NCBI GenBank assembly: GCA_019279435.1 | Contig: JAAALK010000080.1 | Span: 89,363,653 to 89,427,652 of the forward strand | Length of the DNA: 64,000 nt | Source: Zizania palustris | Taxonomy: Eukaryota; Streptophyta; Magnoliopsida; Poales; Poaceae | Direction of reading: 5' to 3' | Part shown: positions 1 through 9,965 of the stretch, one piece after another | How the letters are laid out: each line of letters starts with the position of its first letter | Position numbering within the stretch: position 1 is the first letter of the stretch | Program-made: the position numbers and the translations under genes | Notes under the pieces: model-generated | Database searches by the model: none | What the model saw: the letters and a program-made list of their open reading frames with translations, nothing else | Told to the model about the DNA's origin: nothing

Positions 1-1485
1 AATTCCCCTGCTTGAAACTAAGTACCCTAACAACTTTCCAGCCTTAGCTCCGAATATACATTTTTCGGGGTTAAGACGGATTCCACATGCCCGAAGGCTA
101 TTGAATGTTTCTGCTAAGTCTAGGCTATGTTGGTGCTTTAAAGCACTCTTTATTACAATATCATCCATATAGGCCTCCACATTGCGACCTAGTTGATGAC
201 CTAGAGCCTTAGCAACTAATCTTGAAAAAGTAGCCCCGGCATTTCTTAGGCCGAAGGGCATTCTTACATAGCAGAAGACTCCCGAAGGAGTTACAAAGCT
301 CGTCTTGATTTCATCTTCGCGCTTCAACCATATTTGATGATAACCGGAATACGCGTCGAGGAAACTTAGTAACTCCGAACCTGCAGTGGAGTCAACTAGT
401 TGATCAATTCGGGGCATGGGGTAGGGGTCACGTGGGCACGCTTTATTCAAAGACGTGAAATCAATGCACATGCGCCACTTTCCGGAGGACTTCTTCCTGA
501 CGAAGACTGGGTTGGCTAACCATTCTGTATGGGCCACTTCTCTGATAATCCCAGCCTTCAACAGTTTTTCAACTTCGTCCTTAGCTAGAGCAGCTCTCTC
601 TGCGGACATCTTCCGGAGCCCTTGTCGAACAGGCCGGGCCTTCGGGTTTACAAGCAAGCTGTGCTCAATAATATCCCGATCAACTCCGGTGATATCTTCG
701 TCAGACCAAGCGAAGACATCCAAATTTTCTTCTACAACCTTTTCCAAGGAAGTTGCAACTTCAGGAGGTAAATCTTTACCGAATTGAAAGGTGTATTCTT
801 TACCATCTTTGACAATGACCTTCGTTGCAATCTCTCCTTCGGGACTTGGTCTTGGAAATGACTTCTTCGAAGCTTCGGAGGAGGCTGAAAAAATTTCTCC
901 ATTATCTTGGACACTGTTTACTTGCCTCGGATCAAGAGGAGGACCATGACCATATTCTGCCCTCCGAGCTATGGCTTGATCTCCGAAGATTGTCAGAACT
1001 CCTGATTGTGTGGGCATCTTCATGCACAAGTAGTTGTGATGCGCCACAGCTCCGAACTGATTCAACATGCCTCGCCCAAAGATGACATTATAAGCATACG
1101 GGGCATCCACCACATCAAAGATAACTTCTTCAGTTCGGGCTAGTAAACCTTCTCCGAAGGTTACTTCCAGGCCTATCTGGCCAAGTGCATCTAGCGGAGG
1201 TCCTGCGAAGCCTTGCAGAGGACGAGCCGCTGGGAGGAGATGCTTCCGGGAAATGCATAACTGATCGAAGGCTTGCACAAATATGATATCTGCCGAGCTA
1301 CCTCCGTCAATTAGCACCCTTCGGACTTCTGTTCCTGCAATATCAGCAGTAATAACCAATGGATCTGCATGCGGGAACTTGATACCAGCTGCATCCTCCG
1401 CAGAGAAGGATATTGGAACATGAGACCACTCCGGTATTGCAGCTGCAGATGACGAAGTCCCAATGTGGCCTACTTCTCGAACGTA
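1..1485 (-). CDS. G2 pol: aspartic protease and reverse transcriptase, partial at window edge
   Basis: Reading leftwards from 1485 the frame is open to base 1 and continues the gag frame after a single TAG. The protease comes first, with the active-site motif VLIDGGSSADIIF (a DGG variant of the usual DTG/DSG) near 1290-1330 and the flap-side IFGRGML near 1065. A linker follows, then the reverse transcriptase fingers and palm: KWRMCIDFTSLNKACPRD near 430-480, PMPRIDQLVDSTAG, then YMDDIV near 165. In the Ty3 family these cleave the polyprotein and copy genomic RNA to DNA in virus-like particles. The product is truncated only by the window boundary; RNase H and integrase should lie to the left. 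Confidence 0.88.
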
Positions 1486-3029
1486 CTATCTTCGCTGTCT
1501 CTTGGACATGCTTCCGAGGGTACCTCCTCCGGAGATAGGGAGAACTACTCTCTTCCCTCTATCTTGCCCTTCTTCTTGCTTCGGAGGTGGCATAACATTG
1601 GCCACCGGAGGGTGCCTTGCAGCATCAAAATTTTCTATCCGCGCCACAGCCTGGACCGGCTCCGAGCGCACTGCTGCTGCTGGACTTCGGTCGGTACTAC
1701 CTCGACCCGAAGTTCTCTCCAAGTATTCTCCCCGAAGGGTAAGAATAGCCTTGCAGGTGTCAGTTGCATGGCTTCGATTCTCTCCATGAATACAGCAAAA
1801 AAGGGTCTGGCCCTTGCCGGCCGTTTTCCCTGGTGGCTTCCAACCGCTGGACTTGTTCCCCGCAGACTGTGGAGCTCTTGGTGCAAACTTTTGCGGGGGT
1901 GCAATGTTTAAGACTTCAGAGCGAGGGTGCTTTTGCCCTCTTCTTCTATCATGTTGCACTTCGGAGACTAGTTCTTGCGGCTGAGCCGAAGTCTTCACTT
2001 CTGCTTTAACTTCTGTCAACACTGTCGAAGTAGCAGTAGTCCTCCGAAGCCAACCTTCTTCCGACTTCGAGTACTCCTCGAAGTACGACATCAGCTGTGA
2101 TACTGTGGTGATGCTCTTCCGATGCAGTTTATCTAGAAGGCCTTTATGACTGACGCCTTCCCGAGCCGCATCAACCACCGAAGATGTGGACAACCCCCGA
2201 ATTTGCGACTTCGTGTGAGCGAAGCGCTTGAAGTACTGCCTCAATGTTTCTCCGGGGAGCTGTTTCACTTGGAAAAGGCTTCCTGTCGACATAGGGGGCA
2301 CGAAGGTGCCCTGAAAGTTACTTATAAACTTCTTCTTCAGTTGTGACCATGAAGCGATTGATCCTGGTTTTAAAGACCAGAACCATCTCAACGCCACTCC
2401 TTGAAGGGCTAACGGGAAGCACTTCGCCATAGTTTCTCTGTCTCCGCCACTAGCCTCAATCGCTAGGGCATAAGAACGTGCAAACTCACTAGGATCTTCG
2501 TCTCCGGTATACTTGCAGAGCTTCGAAGCTTTGAACTTGGGATCGAAGCGAACCTTCTGAAGCTCGGGATGCAACGGAGATTCATTGTCATAAGAGGCGT
2601 TCTCCGGGGCTTCGGGATAATCAAGATCGTCGTCTTCATGCACTTCGGGGATAGCTGGGGTGGCTTGAGGGCGAAGCCTGTTCGCAGCCTCTTGTCGCCA
2701 CCTCGCTACCTCAGCTTGAAGATTGGCCATTTGAGTGGCCATGTCTCCAAGGCTATCTTCATCTCCTCCGGAAGGACCTTCCGGGTCTTGAGAACTGGTA
2801 TGATCAGTTCGAATCGGAATAGAGGGTGGCAGAGTGGCTCCGGGCGGTCGGAGTATGGAAGGGGTTGGTGGAGAGGTTTCATATCCTCGAGGGATAGAAG
2901 CCCCTTGCGGAGTTTGAGGTGGAGGGATAGTCGAAGACCCTCCGACTTCGACTGTGTCGAAGGGTATCTCTCCGGAGATCCGAGAGGACCTCCGAGTGGA
3001 TTGCGAGGTGCGCTCCGCTTAGGAGGCAT
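1486..3029 (-). pseudogene. G2 gag (capsid/nucleocapsid), one early frameshift
   Basis: The ATG at 3027-3029 begins MPPKRSAPRNP, the same N terminus as the gag of G3, G4 and G5. Within about 40 bases the frame shifts. The main frame then runs through a proline-rich N region, a retrotransposon gag core (GVALRWFWSLKPG, FQGTFVPPMSTGSLFQVKQ) and a zinc-knuckle-like CCIHGENRSHATDTC near 1745-1790, ending at a TAG at 1486-1488. Gag forms the particle and packages RNA. The TAG falls where G3 and G4 read straight through from gag (KRQRR) into protease, so it is either a mutation or a readthrough stop. The full protein would be about 510 residues, usual for this family. Confidence 0.85.
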
Positions 3030-3071
3030 GATGCAAGAAATTGGTAGAGAACGAAGTTTTTTGAACTAGGT

Positions 3072-3089
3072 TCCCCACGGACGGCGCCA
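3072..3089 (-). other. G2 primer-binding site
   Basis: On the minus strand this reads tggcgccgtccgtgggga, two bases inside the LTR end. Such sites pair with the 3' end of a host tRNA to prime minus-strand DNA synthesis. The first seven bases match plant tRNA-Asp, but the middle does not, so I do not assign the donor tRNA. The same 18-mer occurs in G3 and G4 and, with one change, in G1 and G5. Confidence 0.85.
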
Positions 3090-3091
3090 AC

Positions 3092-3562
3092 TGTTGGCGT
3101 AAAAGATTACGCTAACAGGTTTCTGTAGAAAAGAAACTAACAAACGAAATGTTTGTTAAGCAAACTGTTCTAAGCCTCCGAAAGGATAATAGCTTAGAAC
3201 AGTTCGAAAGTGTATATTGAATCACTTGTGATCGGTCCCTATTACAGGGTCAAATGGGGGGTATTTATAGGCCCAAATATTAAGGAAAAGACCTATTTAC
3301 CCCTCTATTACAATCGACATTAAGGAAACTATTCGATTTCCTTAATAGGGCTAAAATGGTAAAAGACTAATCTAATAGGATAGAAGATAAGTCTTCCATC
3401 TTAGCTGGCAGAAAAGATCTTGAAAGGCTTTGGTTCGAAGACATACTTCGAACCAGTACTTGTCTTCGGGCTTCGAACCAGGTTCCGAGCATCTTCGAAC
3501 TAGTTGGCTGTCTTCATGCTGCTTTAGCAATAACCCCGAAGATGAGATATTTTCCCCCAACA
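3092..3562 (-). repeat. G2 5' LTR
   Basis: This is a 471-bp LTR bounded by TGTTGGGGG and CGCCAACA on the minus strand. A TATA-like TATAAATA lies on the minus strand at 3262-3269, matching the promoter position in the other family copies. Close relatives are at 37368-37861, 48085-48579, 56402-56895 and 58208-58612. Confidence 0.9.
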
Positions 3563-4268
3563 ACTACTAGTGACAAAGATTTAGCTGAGCTTGCACTTGA
3601 CGGTTTGCTAGACCACATTAGAGAAACTATGCATGGTTAGACTTTCATGGATATTGGTCAGGTATTACGAACAGCTCTGGCTATTGAAAGTAGAGTCGTG
3701 GACAAGGGAAAATCTAAGGATGACTTAGAAAAGGATGTCGGTGAGTGATCATATCGTAAGAGTAAGAAATTTTATGTCTATACAGTCGAATGGACTTGGA
3801 CTGATGAAGGAGATCCATTCATGTCTGTTAGTTTGAAGCCAACACCTACAAAAGGGACAAATCAAGATACGTGAAGGCCAAGTTATCCCATCGGCGGAGG
3901 AGCTAGGAGGTCGTACGTACTGTAAGTGGCATGACTCTTATAATCATACTATTAATAAGTGTTATGTTTTCCGCCAACAAGTTCAATCGGCCATCAATGA
4001 AGGATGGTTGGAGTTTGAAAATGATCCTTCTCTACTTATTATTGATTGCAACACCAAAGTGTTGATTCGGCCCGATCAAGCTGAATCAACTAAAGGAAAG
4101 AATATTGTAGTTGGAGAGCCTCGATCTGATACACATAATTCTATGGACAAAGAGAAGCAACTTTGAAACAAGACGTCTAGGCGACCGAGAGTTACTTTCG
4201 ATGTGCTATTAAAGAAGTATGATCATATGGCCGAAAAAGAGCAAATAATTGGTCTAATAATGTAGAAA
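3563..4268 (+). pseudogene. Degraded gypsy gag relic interrupted by G2
   Basis: With frameshifts and stops the sequence reads as a gypsy gag fragment unrelated to the G1-G5 family. Visible pieces are a segment beginning TTSDKDLAELALDGLLDHI, then DEGDPFMSVSLKPTPTKG, then a zinc knuckle YCKWHDSYNHTINKC near 3920-3965 followed by a charged tail. That CX2H...C knuckle is common in plant gypsy nucleocapsids. Stops (for example after ETMHG near 3640 and after QDT near 3873) and at least one frame change make it non-coding now. Its upstream part is presumably beyond the left end of G2. No LTR belonging to it is visible. Confidence 0.65.
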
Positions 4269-4601
4269 GACCAAATTTGACTCCTGAGAAAGGATTTGGT
4301 CATAGCTATCAGTCATTGGGAGCTTTCGTGCCATTCTATTCATATGGTTTTCTGATGATGTCATGGGGGGCATGTCCAATGCTCCAATACGGTGGTCCTC
4401 CTCAATACTTGGCCCCATGGATGTCGTTCATCCAATTTATTCATAGTGTCAGTCTGACCGGCCGCATAGGCCGGTCTGACCGCCGTGATAACTTCGGTCA
4501 AACCGGCCCTGGTTTGGTCGGTTGCTTGCTTTTTCACACACTTCGACCAATTGGGTTTTACCCCTAGGGTTTGATCTGGTTTCCTAGCAACTCCGTTATT
4601 T
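4269..4601. other. Unassigned transposon-like stretch
   Basis: The stretch continues directly from the gag relic. A 96-codon frame (4277-4567, plus) is open but has no recognisable domain. The second half has short inverted words around ggccggtctgaccg. I see no firm gene; it is probably more of the same old retroelement. Confidence 0.3.
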
Positions 4602-4698
4602 CCTTACCACTGTTTAAGGATCGTCGGAACGCGACGTCAGCGTAGTGTTATGCTTAGGGGTTTACTCCTAAGTATCCGCACTCTTATGCATCGTCGGA
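4602..4698. repeat. Left arm of an old inverted repeat
   Basis: This 97-bp arm is the imperfect reverse complement (about 75-80% by eye) of 6304-6237 joined to 5033-5009. Shared blocks include ccttaccactgtt and cctaagtatccgcac. The pairing becomes continuous only when the CACTA element at 5034-6233 is removed. Confidence 0.75.
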
Positions 4699-5008
4699 TC
4701 AGCGTCAGTGTGTTTGGCGTGTTTTAGCGTCAACACTAGGTTTTTCTGAAATGCATAGCCATGCGCCCTAGATTTCCATAGTCACCACACCATATCCCCG
4801 CCTTCCCACCACTCGCCGCACACCTCCCTACCACCACCTCCGCTATTGATTTACTTGTTTTGACATTTTTATCTATAATAATCAAATTTGTCAAGAAACA
4901 ATGTTGGGGCAATTTTAGTTAATGCATAATAGTTTTGCAACACATTTATAATTTATTCAACTAAACATATTATTGACACTGAAAACGTGTCCCCGTACTT
5001 TGGTCAGT
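4699..5008. other. Spacer between the inverted-repeat arms
   Basis: About 310 bp of AT-rich sequence forms the loop of the inverted repeat. I see no coding potential or RNA gene. Confidence 0.4.
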
Positions 5009-5033
5009 TCGACGATCCAAAAGTGTGCGGATA
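5009..5033. repeat. Right inverted-repeat arm, first part
   Basis: This is the inner end of the right arm, cut off from the rest at 6237 by the CACTA insertion. Its last three bases (ata) are the left copy of the CACTA target-site duplication. Confidence 0.7.
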
Positions 5034-6233
5034 CACTACTAGAAAAATCCCCCTGTAGCTATGCCAGAATTAGGGTGTAGACATGCTTTATTTCATCTCT
5101 ATGTTAATATAGACACGTGTTCATAAAGCGTGTTAGAAGCGTCTTCGTACGTACTGCGTCCGACCTTGTAGAGATGAATTATTTATGCGTTGCTATGGAA
5201 GAAAGAGACAGTCTATAAACACGTTATTTGCATATCTGTAAAGTTAGATACAATTTAGTAGACACATGTATAAAACGCCTGTAGTGGTGTAGTTATGTAG
5301 TATTGTGACATTTCATTCACGTTAATAAATGTAGATACAATTTATAGATACATATACAAATCATGTCTAATAATATAGATGTGTTTTATAAGGACGCCTT
5401 ATTGCGCAGTAATAAGTATAGAGACGAATTTGTAGAGCGCGGAACGTGACGTGGTAGATGATGTGGCACGTGACTTGGCTAGGGATGAAAATGAATCGGA
5501 TAGTTTCCGTCCGAATCTGAAAAAATCTTATCCGGATATCCGAAATCAACATGGTTTTCTATAGAAAATAACCATAAAATAAATCATTACTTAATATGTT
5601 TATCAAACTTCAAACATAATTTTATTTATTAACATAATACTAATGCAAAATGCATTAGATTTGTGCTGCTAAGGTGTGCCCCTCGCCCTAGTTTTATAGG
5701 CAGCCCACCACTCACACTTCTTCAAACTAGCAAGGTGGGACTAAAGAGTGAGGCGTGATTACAAACAATTGTTTGATATGCTTTAAAATGTGTCAAGAGG
5801 ATAATGACACTTCAAAGCGTGTTTATGTCGTGTCATTTTCTATTGATGGTTATTTGATATGATTTACGACTAATGTACATGCTATTCGCGGAATGACAAC
5901 ATGTTAAACTTTGTATCAATTCAATACGCTTTTCTAATCAAGTTAGAAATCATCTATACCTAGCTATAAACAAATGTTTGATACACTTTACAACGTCTCT
6001 GTGTGATAATGACACTTTAAATTGTGTCTAACGTCGTGTCATTTTGAGATGACTTCAATAGCGTGTCAAAAAATGTCTTCGGATGATTCGTAACAGTATA
6101 AGCGTGTCTATTATCGTAACAATCTGACATGCTTTCAAAATCGTGTCAACAAGCATCTTTATATGTGGATGTAGAGATGCTTTTACATGGCGTTACTACT
6201 ATGGCGTAGATACAGGGGGGTTTTCTAGTAGTG
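5034..6233. mobile_element. Non-autonomous CACTA transposon, 1.2 kb
   Basis: The left end reads cactactagaaaaatccccc and the right end is its near-perfect inverted counterpart ending ttttctagtagtg. The flanks are a 3-bp duplication, ata at 5031-5033 and 6234-6236. CACTA ends plus 3-bp TSDs define the En/Spm superfamily. No transposase is present in its 1200 bp; the interior is AT-rich with repeated cgtgtc/gacacg words that could be subterminal transposase-binding motifs. It would need a transposase supplied in trans. Confidence 0.93.
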
Positions 6234-6236
6234 ATA

Positions 6237-6304
6237 CTTAGGGACAAGCCTAAGCGTAACACAACACTAACACCGCGTTCTGACTACCCTTAACAGTGGT
6301 AAGG
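6237..6304. repeat. Right inverted-repeat arm, second part
   Basis: This is the outer two thirds of the right arm, pairing with 4602-4670. It ends cagtggtaagg, the inverse of the start of the left arm. Confidence 0.72.
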
Positions 6305-6401
6305 GTGTGGAGTCTACAAGTAATCAGATCACATAGAAATAATCCAATTAGCCGAAAAGAAATATATTAAACAAAATAAATCAGCAAGCTGAGTGGAGCC
6401 T

Positions 6402-7996
6402 TGTGGGATCGGAATGGCGACTAGAGGGGGGTGAATAGACGCCTCGATAAATTCTTGCGAATATGATGACCTTTTCAAAAAAAACACCCAATTCGCCTCT
6501 AAATGAACAAACACAAGCAATAGAGCTTTGACAATAATTGAGTAACTCAAATACACACAAAAACACTTCATAAAAGGATTCCTTCCTGATCGAACTTTGA
6601 AATACCGAGTGCAACTTCCAAGTCGGCACTTGAAACTCCGACTATCCTCTGTCAGTCAGTGATATGTCGACTTCCTGGTTCAGTTGAGCAATGGATCTCC
6701 GACTTGTTCTAGTCAGTCAATGAAACGCCGACAAAGTTCAGCAAATAACAAAACAGAACAACAACAAGATCTGCAGCAATAAGAATTAGACAAGCAATCA
6801 GTCCCCTATTATATTTCAGGCATAATGTTGAGGTTCATGTGCTTGCATGGAATGATTGAGCTTGACCAAAAATAGTGAGTAAAATGTTTTTGACTGGATG
6901 AAACTTGTAGCAATTCAGATAATAGAATTATGAATAGCCAGTGTAGTTCAGTACTAATAACTAATAAGCCAAACAGATTGAACAGATAGTAGTGCAAAAT
7001 GATTTCAACTACACTGCTAGATATGATCATAGTATCTGACAAAAGTTCCTGAATAGTGAAGAGCATTAGAAAAAAAATACAGGAGAACAATATTGTAACA
7101 AAGAAAGCCAGCTGATCAAGATTGAATCAAAACCAAACTCAATTCAGATCAGAAAATGTAGATGTGCACTAAATGTCTGGCAAGGGAAACAATACTAGAT
7201 TAAGAAGAGCACGAGGGTACCCTGTAGCCTGTAACATACCCACTGCAACGACTAAAAACAGAGCTAGAAAAACCTCTCGGTTGAGGATTGAAGTAGGTAG
7301 GAGATGACACAACCTGACAGAAACCAAATCTGGTGAAGGTTAAAACAAAAGATCAAAGAATCATGATCAGACCAAAACAACCACTTCTTAGAAAAAAAAT
7401 CACGCTGGAGAAAAATCCTAGCAGATCATGTGTCTGCAATTCTTTCGAGCAGTGAACTATTTAGAGAAGTAAGAAAGCTGATTTGGGTACTATAGCTCTT
7501 CCGAAAAATCTATTAGCAACTAAACCCTGAACAGTATGCACAAATTAAGGTCTGAATGCAACAAGAATGATACACGCACCTTGCTCTATCTTAGACTGCT
7601 CCGATGATGAAAAATAAAGGTTGCGGTGTAGTAAATTCAGTAAATGGCTTGACAAAAATAATCTCTGTTTCAAGTGCTACTTCTGGCCGTAAGGAACAGC
7701 ACTACATAGATGATGTGCTAGTGACATGATTTCTGTAGCAGAACCAGAACTCAACCAAGTTTGCTTGCTACGACAAAGAGAACAACTATATCACATGAAA
7801 TCAGAGACCAAAAAAAAAAATCAAATGCTGGAAACTTGTCTCTAGAAAACTGATCTTCCGTAGTCCATCCGAAATTCAACAGAGCTCAATTTAGAATAGA
7901 AGAAACAATGAACATCGAATTAGGAGAATTCAACTGAAACAATTAAATCTCAGATGGCAGAAAATAATCAGAGAAAACAGTTATACCAGAGACAAG
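6402..7996 (-). repeat. Probable relic of a copia LTR, minus orientation
   Basis: The stretch starts tgtgggatcggaatggcg and soon reads gagggggg tgaata, closely matching the terminal U5 block of the C1, C2 and C3 LTRs in inverted form. Beyond about 150 bp I recognise nothing: AT-rich sequence with short chance reading frames and no RNA gene. The far end of the LTR is not identifiable, and no primer-binding site is seen to the left, so this may be a 3' or solo LTR. Confidence 0.45.
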
Positions 7997-7999
7997 AAA

Positions 8000-9557
8000 C
8001 ACTACTACAAACGTCACTGTAGTGGCGTTGGGCAAAACCACTGTAGTGGCGGACCATTAGATGCCCGCCACTACAGTTGCTGGTGCTGACGGCAGCACCA
8101 GCGCCCGCCACTATTGTTGGTAAAGTAGTGGCGGTCGGTGCTGACGTCATCTCGGACCGCCACTATTGTACCAATAGCAGTGGTGGGCGCTGGTGCTGCC
8201 CGCCGCTGCTAATATGGCCGCCACTAAAGTATTGATGACATCACTTGCGACCGCCACTACTATTCTAGCTATAAATGCGCAGCTTCTTCCTCCCCGAGCT
8301 CTACTGGAGTTCGCATTTAATTTTGTCCGTACAATGGCGACAAAAATCTAGATAAAGAGGGGGGGCTTTGTTTTCATTTCTTTTGAAGGATTTCATTCTA
8401 GGAGGTAAATCCATGCCGAATCTCACATTTATTTTGTATTTAATCATGTATACAATGAGTTATTAGCGTTTTTCTAATTTAGGGTTTGTGAATAGAAATT
8501 TTGAAATAATCTTCCATTTACAGTGTTACCTTCTCCGAAATGAACAAATATGACTCTCCTCACAATTATTCATCACTTGTATATTGATTTGCGTCATTTT
8601 AATCTCTTTTTTAATTTGATTTATGATTATAGATCTAGAGTTATGTTGTTTGAGAGAGAGAAACCAATATAGTTAATTTATTTAATAATTTTTTCTGCTT
8701 AATAAATAGTTTTAATTAAAGCATTGAGGATTTTTAATTAATGTTGTTATGAGCGATAATAAATCAATATATTTTCAATTTGTAAATTACTAAAATTAAC
8801 AATAATGAATTTATTAATATTTTTTCAAATAATATATGTTTTAGATGGAGCACAGGTCCTGGATGTACTCGTCCAACGACGGAGATGTGGTGGCATATTT
8901 TAACAGAGTAACTGAATTTACTGAAGCTGCCGCACAATATGCTTCCCGTTAGAGTGAAGAGGCAATATATTGTCATTGTAAAGTTTATAAAAATGAAGCG
9001 ATGTATCCGTGTTCTGATCGTGAAACCATACGATTTCACTTGTTGAAAAATGGTTTCGTGAAGAACTATTATATATGGACGAAACACGGTGAGATGAGCC
9101 AAAATCCGCCTGAAGATTCTGATGTGCCGCAAGATGCTCATCAACATAGAAGAGGTTGTGATCATACATCCGACATAACACATGATGATGTTGATCAACA
9201 TGATGATGATGACGCCTTTGATGTGGACGGAACTGATGCGAAATGTTGCGCCTGAGGTGTTGTTGCAGAGAACTACAACCAAAGGATACAATAACTTTGA
9301 AGCACTTGACAAAGCATCAAAAAACCTTCTTTACGAGGAACGCCACGGATGCGATAAGCAGTATACTGTGTTGTACACAATTCTTGAGCTTATGAAACTG
9401 AAGGCCAGCAATGGATGGTCTGACACTAGTTTTTCAGATCTTTTACAACTCCTAAAAAAGGTTTTGCCACTATAGGTTTTTCAGAGCAGTGGCGGACTTG
9501 ATGCCCGCCACTATAGGTGGTTTTTGCCCGCCGCTACAGTGTCGCTTTGTAGTAGTG
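8000..9557 (+). mobile_element. CACTA transposon carrying a transposase fragment
   Basis: The ends are cactactacaaacg... and ...gctttgtagtagtg, inverted copies of each other, flanked by aaa (7997-7999) and aaa (9558-9560). Both subterminal regions are packed with the word gccgccact/agtggcgg in both orientations, the expected pattern for CACTA transposase-binding repeats. Inside is an N-terminal piece of a TNP2-like transposase (8845-9475). At 1558 bp it is far shorter than an autonomous member, so it is an internal deletion derivative. Confidence 0.92.
8845..9475 (+). pseudogene. N-terminal fragment of En/Spm (TNP2-like) transposase
   Basis: From the ATG at 8845 the frame reads MEHRSWMYSS, then a CHCKVYKNE block and IRFHLLKNGFVKNYYIWTKHGE. 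This matches the transposase-associated domain at the N terminus of plant CACTA transposases. An acidic Asp/His-rich run follows near 9180-9240. A TAG at 8950-8952 interrupts the frame, and a TGA at 9253 marks a shift into the next frame, which continues with LLYEERHGCDKQYTVLYTI and LKASNGWSDTSFSDLLQLLK, typical of the start of the Transposase_21 region. The catalytic core is missing. It cannot encode an active enzyme, but it shows which family the element derives from. Confidence 0.82.
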
Positions 9558-9560
9558 AAA

Positions 9561-9965
9561 TCTATGTTCAAACCACTGTTTCTCAAGATAATTGAACACT
9601 AGTGAATGAAATTCATCAAAACAATGGCAGGAGTACCTGGTGTGGCTTTACTTTGGCGGCTCTAGAGGCAGCGTTGTGGAACTTGCAAGGCTCTGTAGCA
9701 TGGCCGGTAAAATGAATAGAAAAAAGGAAGTAGCAGGAAGCAGAAACATTGCGGGGAGAAAAGCTTCGGTGGAAAGAACAAGAATATATTTTTAGAAGTA
9801 AATTGTTTCTCTCCAAGATGTTTTCTCTAAAATTTATGGATAAAATTCCTGCTTCAAATGTTTAGCCCCCACAAAATGTCCTCTAAAATGACAGCCAAGA
9901 TGCTGATGAACAATAGAATCAATATTTTTTCAAACATGTAGAGGGCTACCCAAAACTGGAATACT
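9561..9965. other. Unassigned sequence between CACTA and C1
   Basis: About 400 bp that presumably continues the older sequence present before 8000. No gene or repeat is recognised. Its last five bases, atact, should be the left TSD of C1, whose right copy is outside the window. Confidence 0.3.

Larger units (their letters stand above)
1..3562 (-). mobile_element. Ty3/gypsy Tat-like retrotransposon G2, 5' portion, minus strand
   Basis: Read on the minus strand the order is 5' LTR, primer-binding site, gag, protease and the first part of reverse transcriptase; the rest lies left of the window. The LTR starts TGTTGGGGG and ends CGCCAACA, the same family as G3, G4 and G5. It sits in a degraded gypsy gag relic that resumes at 3563, so the right TSD would be actac at 3563-3567; its partner is outside the window. 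Apart from an early gag frameshift and one TAG between gag and pol, the frame is open to the window edge, making this the best-preserved coding copy of its family here. Confidence 0.9.

Noticed and set aside
2569..3069. A 166-codon frame on the plus strand opposite G2 gag
   Set aside because: It is the mirror of the gag reading frame on the other strand, has no domain, and equivalent frames in G3 and G4 (36985, 48649) are not conserved as proteins.
4277..4567. A 96-codon frame as a host gene
   Set aside because: No domain, no start context or splice structure, and it continues a degraded gypsy fragment; left as unassigned.
8764..9312. A 182-codon minus-strand frame
   Set aside because: It lies opposite the recognisable TNP2-like fragment and shows no similarity to known proteins; an AT-rich shadow frame.
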